A stretch of DNA of 64,000 nucleotides from Lateolabrax maculatus (GCA_031216445.1 CM062216.1:3717501-3781500); one strand, 5' to 3'. Shown: positions 23,889 through 36,107, counted from the stretch's first letter. A program made the numbers and translations. The notes: a model not told the origin generated them from the sequence alone.

Positions 23889-24142
23889 GTGTGTGTGTGC
23901 GTGTGTGTGTGTGTGTGTATGTGCGTGCATGCACATGATTTTATGCATGCATGCTTGTGCTTGTGTGTGCATGCATGAGAAACACAGAGAAGAGAAATCA
24001 GGAAAGAATCCAAGGGAGAGAGAAAGATGTAAATCTCAATCTGCTGCACATCCTTAAGATGTATTATGTTTTGTGTCGTTCTAGTGTGTGCGTGTGTGCG
24101 CGTGTGTGTGTGTGTGTGCGTGTGTGTGCGTGTGTGTGTGTA
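23889..24142. repeat. GT microsatellites
   Basis: GT-rich tracts at 23889-23932 and 24086-24142 with GC interruptions (GTGCGCGTG). The sequence between them is rich in GCATGCATG words. Confidence 0.85.
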
Positions 24143-24310
24143 TTTGTGTCTTTGCCCAGGAAAAATCTGCTATTTCCCTTATATGTAGATGAGCCTGTCG
24201 ACTGCCTGTATGTGTGTGTGCTTACAGAGCTAGGTGTGTCTGGACTAATGAATGTATGTGAACACTTACATAAAGCAGAATGGTTGGTGCTCAAGTCGAG
24301 TGAGGCATAA

Positions 24311-25589
24311 CAATGGCCTGAACCTCATCCCATAAGCAGATTTAAAAAATAAAATGTTAATCTCAAAAGTATGTTATTGTATCCATGCTACTAGTAGGTC
24401 AAATTTTGACTTACTCTATCATAATTTTGATTTACCATGAGCTTAACTAACTTTTTACCTTTTTTAATTTACATTTTTATATTTACATTTCTATCTATAC
24501 ACCTACAGTACCCGAGCCATGCCTAGGCATACGTTTTGATATATCTGCCACTGAATCTTCTGCCAACACCCCACTACAATGGATATTATTATTTTTATTG
24601 TGCTGCTTAAGCATTGAAAAATGAAATTTGAAAAACTCAAGAGTTAAGCTGAGATTTTGTTAATTTGTCCTCTGATATCCACGTGTCATGGTAAAATTGA
24701 TCTAACATGTGACTCTAAAACAGAATAACACCTAAGACTGAGAAAAGAAACGATCTGGTGACTTGATGAGAATGAATGGGGGGGCTCAAAGACTGATAAC
24801 AGGAACAATACATCACAATAGCAGTCTGCAGAGTCAGATGAAACAGATAAGAAAGTGAACAGTTGTGCATCTCAAAACTTAAGTGTGAGCTGTACAGACA
24901 CCTCTCTGTTTTCATATTCTTGAGGAGTGTGTTCTTTTCTTGATCATTTTATACAAGGACAATAGGTTCATGGGTTCCTGGATGATGGTTATATCAGCCT
25001 CAGGCAAGACAGCTGTTCATCAGAGAGCAGTGAGTGACAAGTGTCAGGGTATGGGTATTACGAAACCAAAACCTGCCTAGTATAACATCATTGAATTGCC
25101 TCAAAGCTCCCTCTGGAGGAGGCACTGCAGCCTGCAGAATAATTATTTGAAAGCACAAAACATTTACAGGTCATGTATTAAGTCTTGCAGAAGAGAGCTG
25201 TTTCAATGCTTCACAACAAATATAGCACTGTAGCACATCTACTAGGGTCCATCTGAAGACAGGTGTGTTGGTTGCCAGTGTCCTTGAATGTAACGAACAA
25301 AATATACAAAATACCACACAAATAACTTTTATGCTTCCATTTTAGTGTAATGCATGTAAAAGGAGAAGATGTGTAAGAGAGCTACATTGACTCCTGTCAT
25401 ACAGAAATAATAGACTTAAGGTTGAACCCTGTGTTGTGGGCTTCTGGGATTCACCAGTGTTCATTAAAAGAAACATAAAGATATGTGTAGAAAGTGCAAA
25501 AACTATTGATCTGTATTTTATGACTGTCAGCTCCCTGCAACCACGTACAAAACTTTATGAAACTGTGTACCTTCTACCTGTATCAATAC
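24311..25589. other. Intergenic stretch
   Basis: No gene found and no confidently named repeat. Confidence 0.35.
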
Positions 25590-25855
25590 CCTTTTAGCCG
25601 AGCTGGTGGTGTGACCCTATGGATGGCAATGTTAGACTGTGGTCGATTCACCACTTTGGTCCAGATTAAAATGTCTGAACAGTTATTGGGTGGATTGCCA
25701 TCAAAGTTGGTACAGACATTCATGGTACCCAAAGAATGAAAACTGACTTGGACTTACTGACTTTGGTGATCTCCTGACATTTCTTTTAGCGCCACCATGA
25801 GGTTGAAGTTAGTGGTTCATCAGGTCAAAATTTCAATTTGTCATTACTTGAGTTT
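25590..25855 (-). repeat. MITE-like repeat, minus-orientation copy
   Basis: On the minus strand it contains words also seen in the plus-strand copies at about 28171-28610 and 41578-42008: the dispersed-repeat phrases around (C/G)ACCAAAGTGGTGAATCG, TACCATGAATGTCTGTACC and CACCATGAGGT/CCTCATGGTGG. No ORF. Confidence 0.55.
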
Positions 25856-26029
25856 ATGACTAACCACAGAACCAGACGAGTTTGCTCTGGCAGATACATC
25901 TGGCCCCCCTCCCTTTCAGACAGATTTCCACCCAACATCGATGGTGTCAGGCCAATCACAACAGTTTATCTAATATGGGGCGGGTTTGTTAAAATAACTG
26001 ACAGAGGAGCACCGCTGAGGCATTTTTGT

Positions 26030-26285
26030 AAACAACCAAGATGGCTGCTGCTGATGTGGAACGTTCTGTTGAATCCCCTATTGCGTCAGTATTAAAAGGA
26101 CTAGACGGTATATTTTCTCTAAAAGAAGAGACAACTGCACTTCAAGCTTTTGTTGATAGAAAACGTGTCCGCCATACTTCCGTAAGGAGGTATGTTGCTC
26201 TGATTGGTTGTCTGCACCCACTAATAACACCCCTTTGAAATCGTAAATAAACTGAGAGGTGCTAGTTTATGACCAAATGTCTCCA
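26030..26285 (+). mobile_element. Repeat carrying a RecQ-helicase-like N-terminal ORF remnant
   Basis: An ATG at 26041 opens a frame of 65 codons that includes LKGLDGIFSLKEETTALQAF. The core FSLKEE..TALQAFVDRKRV resembles the start of the RecQ-type superfamily-2 helicase fold (FxLKxEQxxALxAFLxGKDVF), just before the P-loop. After RKRV the frame is broken: the expected nucleotide-binding loop is replaced by the dispersed repeat that also occurs inverted at 22310-22470. It is therefore a fragment of a repeat family that carries helicase-like coding sequence, not a functional helicase. Confidence 0.5.
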
Positions 26286-26289
26286 AAAC

Positions 26290-27284
26290 TGATTTTTGCA
26301 GTCCATTTCTTTTCACACCAAACAACCAATGTACCAACTGTACAGCTGTTAGCTGTAGCTCTGTGGAAATTGGATTGGTTGCAAGTCTCAAGAAGGTGGG
26401 TCTTAACTAATATGAGCCCGCCAGAGGGCAAACATCAGAGAGAGTATAGGAGAGTGGCGTGCTGCTACAAGCACAACTCCTTTTGGTTGGAGAACGTGAT
26501 GGACATAGAATGATGACCTTCATCCACAAAGTATTTTTTTGTCTGTCTGTTTGTTGCTCCTAAAGAACTGAAACCGACCCAGTCGAGTCGAGTGAGTGGC
26601 ACTATGACAAAGCTAAACAAGCTCACCTGGGTTTCAGGTAAGGCCTGCATCCTTTCGTGTGTTGGCAACCAAGGCATTTAGCAAATGTGATGGCCTGTTA
26701 GTAGCGGTTGTAGCCATAAGGCTTCGTGGTAATGAATCCCCTGGCTGAACAACAAATTTTGTGATTTTTTTTGTGCCGTGACAGTGTGCACTGACCTTGT
26801 ATGTGCCAGTGTTCTGTTTGTGTTCAACCTCTGATTGATTTCAAAACCTTCTGTTATTTTCATCCAATTCATAAACATCCAGAATCAAGATGAAAAGGAG
26901 AGAGACTGGAGTCCAAAATCAAGAGTACATTTTTCAGCTAGTGCTAAACATTTTCAACTCACCTTGACACATCTTGGCCCTGAGTGAATTTGCATCTCTT
27001 GTCAGTCTTTCACAGTGAACTGTGTCACTATGAGAAATGCGTACTGTCATGATCGCTACATTGACTTACAATAAAGCTTTTGAACTTGTTGGAATGTCTT
27101 GGAGCTTCCTCTTTTTTACGAAATCTGTTGATTTGTTTTAGACTTGGCGTCATGGGCGTCTTTCCAAAGTGCTTGAAGCAAGCTGGTATCTCTTAGTCCA
27201 ACACAGGGGAGGGTGTGGAAAGGGTTAAGACGAACAGGCAGTCTTCGCTTTAATCTTCATAATGGAAGCTAAAGAGGACTAATG
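26290..27284. other. Intergenic stretch
   Basis: No gene found. Confidence 0.35.
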
Positions 27285-28020
27285 ATACCTTCTCTCTCCT
27301 CCTCCCATGCCTCCCTCCATCCCTTTCTCCTTCCGTATTTACACACCTCCATCCTTAACCCCCTGACCCTCCCTTCCTTACTGCCCCCCCCCCCCCCTCT
27401 CATCCATCCCTCTCTCTCTGTCCTTCATCACTTCACCCTTCCCTGCATTCTTGACTCGGTTCTCTCCTTTCTCCACCTTTTCATTAGCATCCCTCCATCC
27501 CCTTCTCTCCTCCGACACAGCCAGGCGTTACCACAGTGACAAATGGATCCTCCGCAGTGTTGCTTGGTGAATGTGTGTGTCATGGAGGGTGTGGATTCCT
27601 AGTTAAGCATTGTGGGTACATATGTGGTACCTATTTGTTTGTGTATCTATATCTATCTAGGCATGTGTGTGCATGATAGCATGGTCATGTATGGTGTACG
27701 TGTGTGTGTGTGTGTGTGTGTGTGTGCATGAGAGAAAGAGAGAGAGGGCTGTAGCTCTGTGACAGTGACTGATAGCAAGTCGTGGTAAACGATGCAGAAC
27801 TTTTTTTAATATGGGATACAAGAGGTGGTTAAAAATCCTGCCTAATGGAGAAATATGAGAGGGAGGGAGGGATGGAGGAAGATGGGGGTATAGATAGAGC
27901 GAGAGAGCAAAAGCAGTGATATGAAGAAAGACATATAAGGAAAGATGCAGCAAAGGAAAGGAGTGGAGAGTGGGAGGACAAGATCAGAAGAGAAAGGAAG
28001 GGTATAAAAGCAGAGGAAAG
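27285..28020. repeat. CT-rich and GA-rich low-complexity pair with GT tract
   Basis: 27285-27525 is CT-rich (CCTCCCTCCATCCC-type, with a C13-14 run near 27385). A GT tract lies at 27700-27727. 27845-28020 is GA-rich. The CT block and the GA block are complementary in composition and could form imperfect foldback or triplex structures. Confidence 0.7.
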
Positions 28021-28170
28021 AGAAAAGGTGTGTTTTTGAATCAAACTGGTGTTTAATACCAGAGTATCTGCAAAGTGGAACTGTGATATCATGGAGCATT
28101 TCGAAGTGAGCAGCTAGTTATTGTTAAATTTAAATAAGATCAATATGTTTTTGCATGTTTGAACAAGACT

Positions 28171-28610
28171 AGGAGTCTACAGCCATACTAGCACCTCTGT
28201 GAGGCTTGAATTCCATTGAGACACAAATGGACATGAATTGGTATACCAAATTTCATGTCAAACCATCCAATTGTTTACATTTCACTCAAAACCATTCGTG
28301 GTAAACCTCATGGTGGTGCTAAAGGAGAAGTAAGTGGATCACCAAAGTCAGTAGCATTCATCCTCTGGAAACCATGACACCCATGTGTCTGTATGAACTT
28401 TTGTGCCAACCTACTGATTAGTTGTTGAGATATTTCATAGGCGCTAGACAGTAGGGATCATTCTCTGGGGACCATGAATGTCTGTACAAAATTTCACAGC
28501 AATCCATCCAACAATTGTTGAGATATTTCAGTCTGGACCAAGGTGTTGGACTGGCATTGACATTCCAAAACTGCACAACTTGGGGGCAGAGCTGCACCAC
28601 AAGCTGAATA
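28171..28610 (+). mobile_element. MITE-like repeat copy
   Basis: The left end contains GTCTACAGCCATACTAGCAC, continuing CTCTGTGAGGCTTGAA. The interior has the repeated phrases ACCATGAATGTCTGTACAAA, TTGTTGAGATATTTCA (twice, about 28423 and 28515) and TGGACCAAGGTGTTGGACTG. These phrases recur in the copies at 40808-40940 and 41578-42008. No ORF, so it is a non-autonomous element. Confidence 0.65.
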
Positions 28611-28619
28611 TCACACACA

Positions 28620-29048
28620 CATTTGGCCTTTTAAAGTTGACATAGCTATCACGTTAGCAAACAATTGCCTTTGCACAATCCTCTGCCATTCAGATCCAGA
28701 TGAAGCTCCTCACTGACTTGTTAAAGATGACGGTCCAGACTCTGCACTAAAACTGGATGATGTGAGAAAGTGTAAAGTAATGCCCTCTTTTTTTTAAGCA
28801 TACTCATCTGACTTAAAATTTCTACGTGAAAATAAAGCTTCCATGATTAATGTAAGGATTGGTTCAGTTTGCAAATGTGAGACTACAGAGTTTCTTGAGA
28901 CTCTAAATTTGACTAGACAGTAACAACATCAGCTATACAGTATATTGTTTATTTCAAGTCAGACTATGTACAAACTCAGACTGAAGTCAAAGGAAGAGTG
29001 TTGTGCTGTTGTTACATACAGTACATTACATGTGTGAACCTATGTCTC

Positions 29049-29049
<1 letters not shown>
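28620..29049. other. Intergenic stretch
   Basis: No gene found. Confidence 0.35.

Positions 29050-29089
<40 letters not shown>
29050..29089. repeat. (GT)n microsatellite
   Basis: About 20 uninterrupted TG units. Confidence 0.95.
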
Positions 29090-29091
<2 letters not shown>

Positions 29092-29329
29092 TGATGAATA
29101 GCCCTCGTCCCTGGCCCTCTCCCCTCACCACCTTCAGTAATGAGAGGAAGGATGCATGAGCAAGAGTGGAGGGGCAGATGAGAGGCCATGAGTCCTACAC
29201 TGTGAATGTTGTCAAACACTTATTAAGCTGAAAGTCAGTATTTTAACCTCATAGTCACAGTTCCATTTCAAATCCACTATGCACTGACTTACAAGGTTCA
29301 AATACAAAGAATTAGGCTTTGTTTCTGTT

Positions 29330-29650
29330 TTAAATGTGACTTAAACCTGCAATAACTGATTTTTTTTGCAACTTTAGGGAAGTGGAAACAGAAACTATTT
29401 AGACATCCAGCAAATATGGAGTAAAATTAGCATTAATTTATGTTTGTGTTCACCTAATGAATGTAAGTCCAATATTCACTGATACAAATACAAGAAGACT
29501 CCAGATCCAGTCCAAGAGGAGTCCAGCTCACCGCTAAACCTCATGTCACTTCGTTTCTTTCTGGGAAAACACAAAAACAGGCAGAAATGTATTTTATTCT
29601 CAGTGGAAAATGCAATATTTCATTTAATTTATTACATTTCTAGCAAGAAA
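29330..29650 (+). repeat. Dispersed repeat, first arm of an inverted pair
   Basis: The sequence around 29465-29640 (CAATATTCACTGATACAAAT, AGACTCCAGATCCAG, CACCGCTAAACCTCATGTCAC, CTCAGTGGAAAATGCAATATT) recurs in reverse complement at about 31790-31985. The two copies face each other across about 2.1 kb. Confidence 0.75.
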
Positions 29651-30479
29651 TGTGGATTTTATTTTCATAATATTCGTTCAGTGAATTTATATGATCTTTG
29701 AGTGGGTATTTAGCAGGGTATGAGCAGAGGTAGGGATGAAGTAGGAAAGTAAATGAGAAATCTGAGACAGAATGAGCAGGATGGGTTGACTGGGTATGTA
29801 GGCATGATGGTTGATTAAAGGTGTGGTTGAGACGTGGCCCTGCTCCTGAACTTATGTTAACTTAATTTCACTAGCAAAGACCAAGATACAACAATATGTA
29901 ATTTAAATGTTTAATGAAGGTTCAATAGATATTGGATGTTGAGGACAGATGAATTGATGTAGAAGGGAGTGGTGGAGGTGAAAGAAGGATCTCGTCTTTT
30001 AGGCTGGTCTGCGAGGACGTACTAAAGGGCAGAGGGAGACTCAGTGTGGGGGTTCCATCTCATGCGTGTTTCCACCCAAACTGATTACAGGCCCCCGAAA
30101 GATCTAAAACAAAAAAGTCTGACAAAAGCCTTGACAAAAGTCAATTAAGCCTGAGCATAGAGAGTGGACGCAGAGGGTGGGAAGGTCAGAAGTGAGTGGC
30201 GAGAGAGGGTTCTGGTTTTCGCAAGACTTTGGTTAACATTGTAACATGGGAATGGGAGGTAGAAGGACAGTGGAGCCTGATGACTAGTTTGATGAAGAAG
30301 TTGATTCCTGCTAAGTAGGTGTGGATGGTGGAGAACCAGATTTAGGATGGAATGAATGTGGGTGATAAAATTGCAGATAGACATGACGTCCAAAGAGGGA
30401 AATGACAGCTGGTATGTGGCGTGCTATGCCTGGAGACAATTCCAGCCAGTTAGGTAGGCTGAGACAGTGCTTGGGGCAA
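29651..30479. other. Intergenic stretch
   Basis: No gene found. Confidence 0.35.
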
Positions 30480-30690
30480 GGCTATTAAGGAATGGTTGAA
30501 GGATGAGGGTCGACAGATGAGGGGATGATGGTTGAGGGATGAAGGGTGACGGATGAAGGATGTGGGCTGAAGGATGATGGATGAAGGGTGAGGGACGAAG
30601 GGATGAGTGAAGGAATCGGGGAACCACAGGAGTCGAGAATAAGTAGGGTTAGGCTAGTAGGTGTGGGATGAAGGGATGAGGAGGAAACCA
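30480..30690. repeat. Degenerate minisatellite, GGATGAAGGGTG-type units
   Basis: Multiple imperfect copies of GGATGA(A/G)GGGTGA and GGATGATGG-type 8- to 13-bp units. The open frames on the minus strand read as Pro/Ser/His-rich repeats and are not genes. Confidence 0.75.
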
Positions 30691-31649
30691 TGTGTAAAGC
30701 TGTTGATGAGAAAGTGAATTAACTTTCTGCGTTGCGTAGATGTGAGCAGGATGGTGAAGCACTGACAGTGCGCAATCCGGCTGGGTGGTAAAGGCTCCGT
30801 ATGATTCTCAAGACAAGAACGTAAGTGCTGCAAAGATTCAGCAGAAAAGGTAAGAGTGGTTAAATTGGGCTCAAAGGATTGGTTAAATTGCTGTATCCAG
30901 CCAGCTACCTGGTTAGCAAAATGTTTTTTTTACTTACAGCTGTAAAAAACCTGTCCCTCCATAAGGCCATGTCTAGAATGATGGAAAGATGATAATCTAG
31001 CTCAGATCCCTGTGCGGGAAGACTGAACCGATAATGTTGCAGTATAGTGAATGAAAAGAAAGCTGAGATCACCTGAAACAGGTAAGACATCATCTTTCCA
31101 TCATCCAGTCTTTGGTTTTGGACTCTGGGTTTGGACTTTGAGGGCGTGCCGCGCTGTGGTGGATAGCCAGCTGGGATGGGCAGTATTTTGATTAAATGTA
31201 TTTAAAATATGTATGCTTGAGGAAGCTGCTTTGGTGTTTGGTGCAAATTTCCCCCCAGATAAAGGTATGTAATCAAAATATGATCAGATATAAGGCAAGC
31301 TTACTGAATGACGTTAAAGTACAACAGAAGAGAAGAGCAATTAGCAAACACACGCGCTCTAGAACTGGCAAATACACTCACTATGTAACATTAACATACC
31401 AGCTAATGTCACAGATGGCTCAGGCAGCCTGGGACAGTGGCGTCTTGGGTTAATCATCAGAAACTTCTGCAGAAATTAATTGTTAGCAACTTCGGAGAGT
31501 TCTTGCTTGCAGAGCTTGAGTGGAGATGCTGGCGGGGCCGTGGTATGTTAACCACTGAGCAGCTCCACTGGGACGCTTGGCTGTGATCTGACTGCTGTGT
31601 CATGGCTTGGAGGACACCTGGTTTCAAACTAATCATTAGACAGATCGTT
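30691..31649. other. Intergenic stretch
   Basis: No gene found. Confidence 0.35.
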
Positions 31650-31990
31650 GTCTCGATCTGCAGTTCTGTATCTGTGGTGAGGTAACTCTTGAAATCAAAA
31701 TTTTAGCTTTTGTCCAAGTTTTAGAGAATACAAACATAAGTTTAGGCATGAAGCGCGGTGTGTCTGTCCTTGAGAAATCTGAGACAGTCACTACAAATGT
31801 TAACAAAATGCATTTTAATGCCAAAACTGTCTTAAAATATTGCATTTTCCACTGAGAATAAAAGGAATATCTGCCTGTTTTTTTGTTTTCACAGAAGGAA
31901 ACTTGACACGTGACGTGAGGTTTAGCGGTAAGCTGGATTCCTCTTGATCTGGTTCTGGAGTCTTCTTGTATTTGTATCATTGATGTACCA
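31650..31990 (-). repeat. Dispersed repeat, second arm of an inverted pair
   Basis: Reverse-complement partner of 29330-29650. Shared words include AATATTGCATTTTCCACTGAG and GTGAGGTTTAGCGGTAAGCTG (mirrored TTACCGCTAAACCTCA). Confidence 0.75.
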
Positions 31991-32680
31991 TGTGAATAGA
32001 TGATAGTGAATTCATTGCACTATAGAACCGTTGATTATAGCTTAACTTAACATTTAATTTCAAACGTTAGAATCAGGTAACAATCTCTTTGGTCTGAATA
32101 CATGTTTGACATGACAGCTGCCATTGAAACATGATGTATTGGTTTACTCAGAGATCATGGTATTTTTTTCATTACACAAAAGTATGGGTAATTCACAGGA
32201 GCAAACCCCGATTTTATGTACTTCTTATGCACTTGCCCCAGATGTGAATTTTTCACATTTTTATAATCATTGTATTACAAAAGTGTTGATCAGTGTCTGT
32301 CTTGGACAATAACAAATGGCAGCCATTACTGCCTGTAAGCAACACATAGACAGTAAATTTGCTGGCATTTGTTGGGCATCTTCCCCCATTTTACCCTGCT
32401 GGCAGTTCATGCAGGTTCCACTCTTCAAATTGACTTTAAGCATTTCAGTTGTATCTCTCTTGGAAACTATTGGCTACTTATTTAAGGTAGCTGTTCTGAC
32501 CACTCTATCCCTAATATTTATTGGTATTTTCAAACATTTGTATCGGTTCAGGTGGAGATGCACTTAATCAAATTCACCACAAGATGGCGATGCTTGACCA
32601 AACACAATGCAGTGGTTTGATGACCTGGTCTGCTGACTACATGAAGGGTAAACTGTGAAACTGAGGATACTAGATTAAAT
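31991..32680. other. Intergenic stretch
   Basis: No gene found. Confidence 0.35.
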
Positions 32681-32689
32681 GGATTTAAC

Positions 32690-32800
32690 TCTTCTTTCTT
32701 TCCCCTTTTCCTTCTTCTCCCTTTCCCTTTCCCTTTCCCTTTCTTTCTTTCTTTCTTTCTTTTCTTTTTCCCTTCTTCTCTTTTTTATTTCTTCTCAGTC
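32690..32800. repeat. Pyrimidine tract (CCCTTT)n and (CTTT)n
   Basis: Pure CT sequence with CCCTTT units at about 32720-32742 and CTTT units to about 32770. Confidence 0.9.
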
Positions 32801-33479
32801 TATTAAAGCTGTATTTTTAAATCTGTGTGTGTCAGTATTTACAGAGGAAGTTGTGTTGATTTGAATAGAGATTTGACTATTGCGTTATGTAGTTTGAAGT
32901 GATACCCTAGGGTGCTATGCTTTAATATGCCACAGAGGTTAGAATACTTCGAATGTGTGTGTCAGTGATGATATTGGTGTATTTATTCCAACATATCAAA
33001 GAAATTCACTGCTCTTAATAATGAAATGCTCCAGCTGTGATCAGTATGGGTGATACACTATCTGTGACTGCATGTTCTTTTGTGGGGATATCTTGTGTGC
33101 ATCTGTGGCTCCCTTACCAGCCTTATTTTAATACAGGAAATCAAAGACAAACGAGCAAAGAGCAGCCTATTCTCTCTCATGAAAAACAGTTTAATGGCCG
33201 CCACAGTGATCTGGACAAAGAGATGAGGATTTATGGATTAGAATCACAGCAGTGCTATTGTTCCTGATTTGCATGAAGCGCTGCTGACAGAAACTGACAC
33301 ATTTTTTTATCAGCATGTTCATCAGCTTCACCTCCAGTAGAGATTCAATGTGAGCAGCCAACAAAACCACATTGAGTTTCAAGGGATAATGCTGTGATTC
33401 AGTACTGCACCTCTATAAAGTTGGGGCAGTCACAATAGAAGAATTAAACAAAGAATGGATCAAATCGGAGCAACAGAGG

Positions 33480-33960
33480 CCCAAGATAATACCTACTGAA
33501 ATATAAAAGGTTTTATTGTCAAATTAACAGTGGAAACACAATGACATACCATCACCTTTAAAGTTGACATGGTGAACCTGACAAATGTTAAATATGCTTT
33601 TGGTCTCTACCAACTCCTGAGGGAAATATCTACCTCTGAAAACAGTTGCCTGCTGTGGCCGAAAACGACACTATTAGAGCAGTGAGAGCAAGGGCATAGG
33701 TTTGATTTAAACATTGGTGCGACATATATTAAGCAGGGGCTTGGTGGTTCTCCGCTAGGAAATTTCAATCATCAAACACTTCATTTCCTGCATTCTGGTA
33801 TATGGTTTTGCACCAATGCATCAATTTATGGTGAAAATTCAGGCACCAGGGAAAATTATGGAATATACTGCAGTAAGGCTCTCAGGTGTTCTTATTGCCA
33901 GGCTCCTTTTCGTTTGTTTGGTGAAGGAACCTCTTTAAATGTGTATGTGGCACCTAATCA
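33480..33960 (-). repeat. Dispersed repeat fragments
   Basis: 33545-33640 contains TTTAAAGTTGACATGG and GGTCTCTACCAACTCCTGAG, continuing GGAAATAT. This is the minus-strand form of a repeat whose plus-strand words occur at about 55320-55345 (ATTTCCTTAAGGAACTGGTG, then GAGACC) and 63545-63560. 33690-33860 (AGGGCATAGGTTTGATTTAA, GGGGCTTGGTGGTTCTCC) looks like a second repeat family. Neither has an ORF. Confidence 0.5.
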
Positions 33961-34855
33961 CGTCAATGATAAATTCAACTTTAATAGTTTGTGTGTGTTT
34001 CAGCAAGATTTCAGCACTGCTGTATTTGTATCTGTAGTATCTGTATTGTATCTGTATACTTGTATTTTCAAGTATGTATAGTGAATATGTAAGCTAGAGT
34101 TTGTTGTCACAATACTGGAATTAATTAAGTTTCATTTTGTGCACTTGGAATTACTCTGCAAAAATAACAACATAAAAAAAACTTAAGTAAGTAAGCAGAT
34201 TGCAACATCTCTGATTCTGACTTCTGTGACATAAACTGTAAGGCAGTACAATCCATGCAGTAAAGAAGTGACCTTAGTTTTGTTGAAATGGAATATTGGT
34301 TTATGATAAATGGATAGAAAGATAAATAAATATATGAATAAATAAAAGACAGACTGAACTCACTCTGTGCAACATGCGAGAGAATAAATTAATATACAAT
34401 TTGTGTATATTTCTCACTTTCCCCTCATGGTCTGAATAACTGGCTAGATTTGTCGCTAGTCACTTTTTTGAAATAAAGTCGCTTACGGTCTAAAAAGTCT
34501 ATTAAGAAAGTCACCAAGTTGGCAATACTGTTTATGTGTGTGTGAGGTGGGGGATGTCGAACGTTACGCTTGTCACAAAAGATTGAGTGGTTGTATGAGC
34601 TCATATTTTATGTTTATATTTTGGCAGTAAAAAAAAAGACCCTTGGCTGAAGAAAAAGACACGCACCTGTCAGGGGCATTTTTGTGTCTATGATTAGCTT
34701 TCTAGTGGTTTGTCAAAATTGAAGTCCTCTGCTACTTTCATGTTTTTATTCAGGGGGACAAATTCTTCCCTCTGGCTGGAGATATGCTATACAGATATCC
34801 CTTCCCACTGATGTAAGACAGAATTTGTGCTTGTATCAAGACAGCCATAAAGCTG
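33961..34855. other. Intergenic stretch
   Basis: No gene found. 34440-34540 contains GTCGCTAGTCACTTTTTTGA and AAGTCACCAAGTTGGCAATA, likely another short dispersed repeat. Confidence 0.35.
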
Positions 34856-34926
34856 TGGTTTCACTGGGTTTTGAACAGGACCTGCTGCGTGTAAAGCAGA
34901 CGTGATAACCACTACACTATAGAACC
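34856..34926 (-). pseudogene. tRNA-Val(TAC)-like pseudogene
   Basis: The minus strand reads GGTTCTATAGTGTAGTGGTT, then ATCACGTCTGC, the anticodon loop TTTACAC (anticodon TAC), GCAGCAGGTCCTG, TTCAAAACCCAGTG and AAACCA. A-box, anticodon arm and acceptor ends fit vertebrate tRNA-Val. Two G residues expected in the T arm (CTGGGTTC) are missing and the T loop is altered, so the T stem cannot form normally. Length is 71 nt against the usual 73. It is probably a dead tRNA gene copy or the head of a tRNA-derived SINE. Confidence 0.8.
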
Positions 34927-35058
34927 TGTACAAGGCTGGGCATGTCAGAGGTATAGCTTTGAGATTGTTTCATTTGATGAAGTTTCTGCATCCAAAGAAG
35001 GCAGAAAGCAGCATTTACATGTGTGACATGAAAGAAAACACAAGTGACCATGCAAACC

Positions 35059-35062
<4 letters not shown>

Positions 35063-35117
<55 letters not shown>
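35063..35117. repeat. (GT)n(GC)n microsatellite
   Basis: About 20 GT units run directly into GCGCGCGCGCACGC, a purely alternating purine-pyrimidine stretch able to adopt Z-DNA. Confidence 0.9.
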
Positions 35118-36051
35118 ATACATGGGCTGTTACACAGACATACAAGTAAAAGCAAACACATCCCAGTTATGAAGATATGAAGCCACAGTGTGGGTTTTCT
35201 GTGACCATGCTGAACTTGGTTACTTATTAACTTCTGTCCTACTTCCTGAAACAGATGCAGCAAATATGAATACATACAGTACAGAGGGCAGTTTATTCAG
35301 CAGCTCAGTCATTCATTTACAGCTGGAAAATCCCAAATGGAAGAGATGATCAGTGAGGAAGAGTATTACTTTGTGCTTAAAAGCGTTTGAACTTTTTCTG
35401 ATACCCTGAGACAGAGCTAGAGATCCTGTATACTGTATGTGTAAATGGTGTGAATGGGTGAAAAGTATATAAACTGTAAGAACTTAAATCTGTTTAGTTG
35501 AACATATGAATGGCTGAATCTGCAGTTGTTTTACAAACCCAATAGAAAAGTTAATAACATCAAGAGTTAAGGTTCAGGGTTACCACTTGCTTTTGGGATT
35601 AATATTCCAATTAGGACTACAAGTAAGGTAATAGATGAAACAGATCTGGGACTAAAACTACATCTACATTAATCTGAAATTTTTTGCATGAAATCTATTT
35701 CCCGTCCATGGGTCATTTTTGTAGAGCCGTCTGAGTCTGTTGCGTTCTTTGAGATTATATATATATATTTAGGACTCAGATTAATTCAATTATTGACCGT
35801 TCGATTGCCAAGCTAATTAACACAGGGGTTTACACGGTGTCTCTTTTGCTCCTCCCAGTGTGTATGTGCTTGCAACACATAAATGCATGGATGCAGATGA
35901 TTTGCATAGGCAGGGAGTGAGCCTTCAGAGGCAGGAACATGCAGCTTTATTCTGCTCTCTCTGGCTGATAACATGGTAAACCACAGACCCTCCATGTTTC
36001 ATTATTAACACCCATTGATGTAAGAGGGAACATGTGCTTACCCTAATGCTG
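35118..36051. other. Intergenic stretch
   Basis: No gene found. 36013-36040 resembles 34806-34832 (see the tRNA-Val pair). Confidence 0.35.
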
Positions 36052-36107
36052 TGGTTCCACTGGGTTTTGAACCCAGGACCTTCTGCTAACCGCTACACTA
36101 TGGAACC
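36052..36107 (-). pseudogene. tRNA-Val-like pseudogene lacking the anticodon arm
   Basis: The minus strand reads GGTTCCATAGTGTAGCGGTT, then AGCAGAAGGTCCTGGG, then TTCAAAACCCAGTGGAACCA. Acceptor stem, D arm and T arm match tRNA-Val and the acceptor stem pairs perfectly (GGTTCCA/TGGAACC). About 17 nt that should hold the anticodon arm are deleted. It cannot decode. Its downstream flank resembles that of the copy at 34856-34926. Confidence 0.8.

Noticed and set aside
30145..30691. Pro/Ser/His-rich minus-strand frames
   Set aside because: They derive from the GGATGAAG-type minisatellite and have no independent coding support.
34856..36107. Functional tRNA-Val genes
   Set aside because: One copy lacks two T-arm bases and the other lacks the anticodon arm, so neither can fold as a working tRNA.
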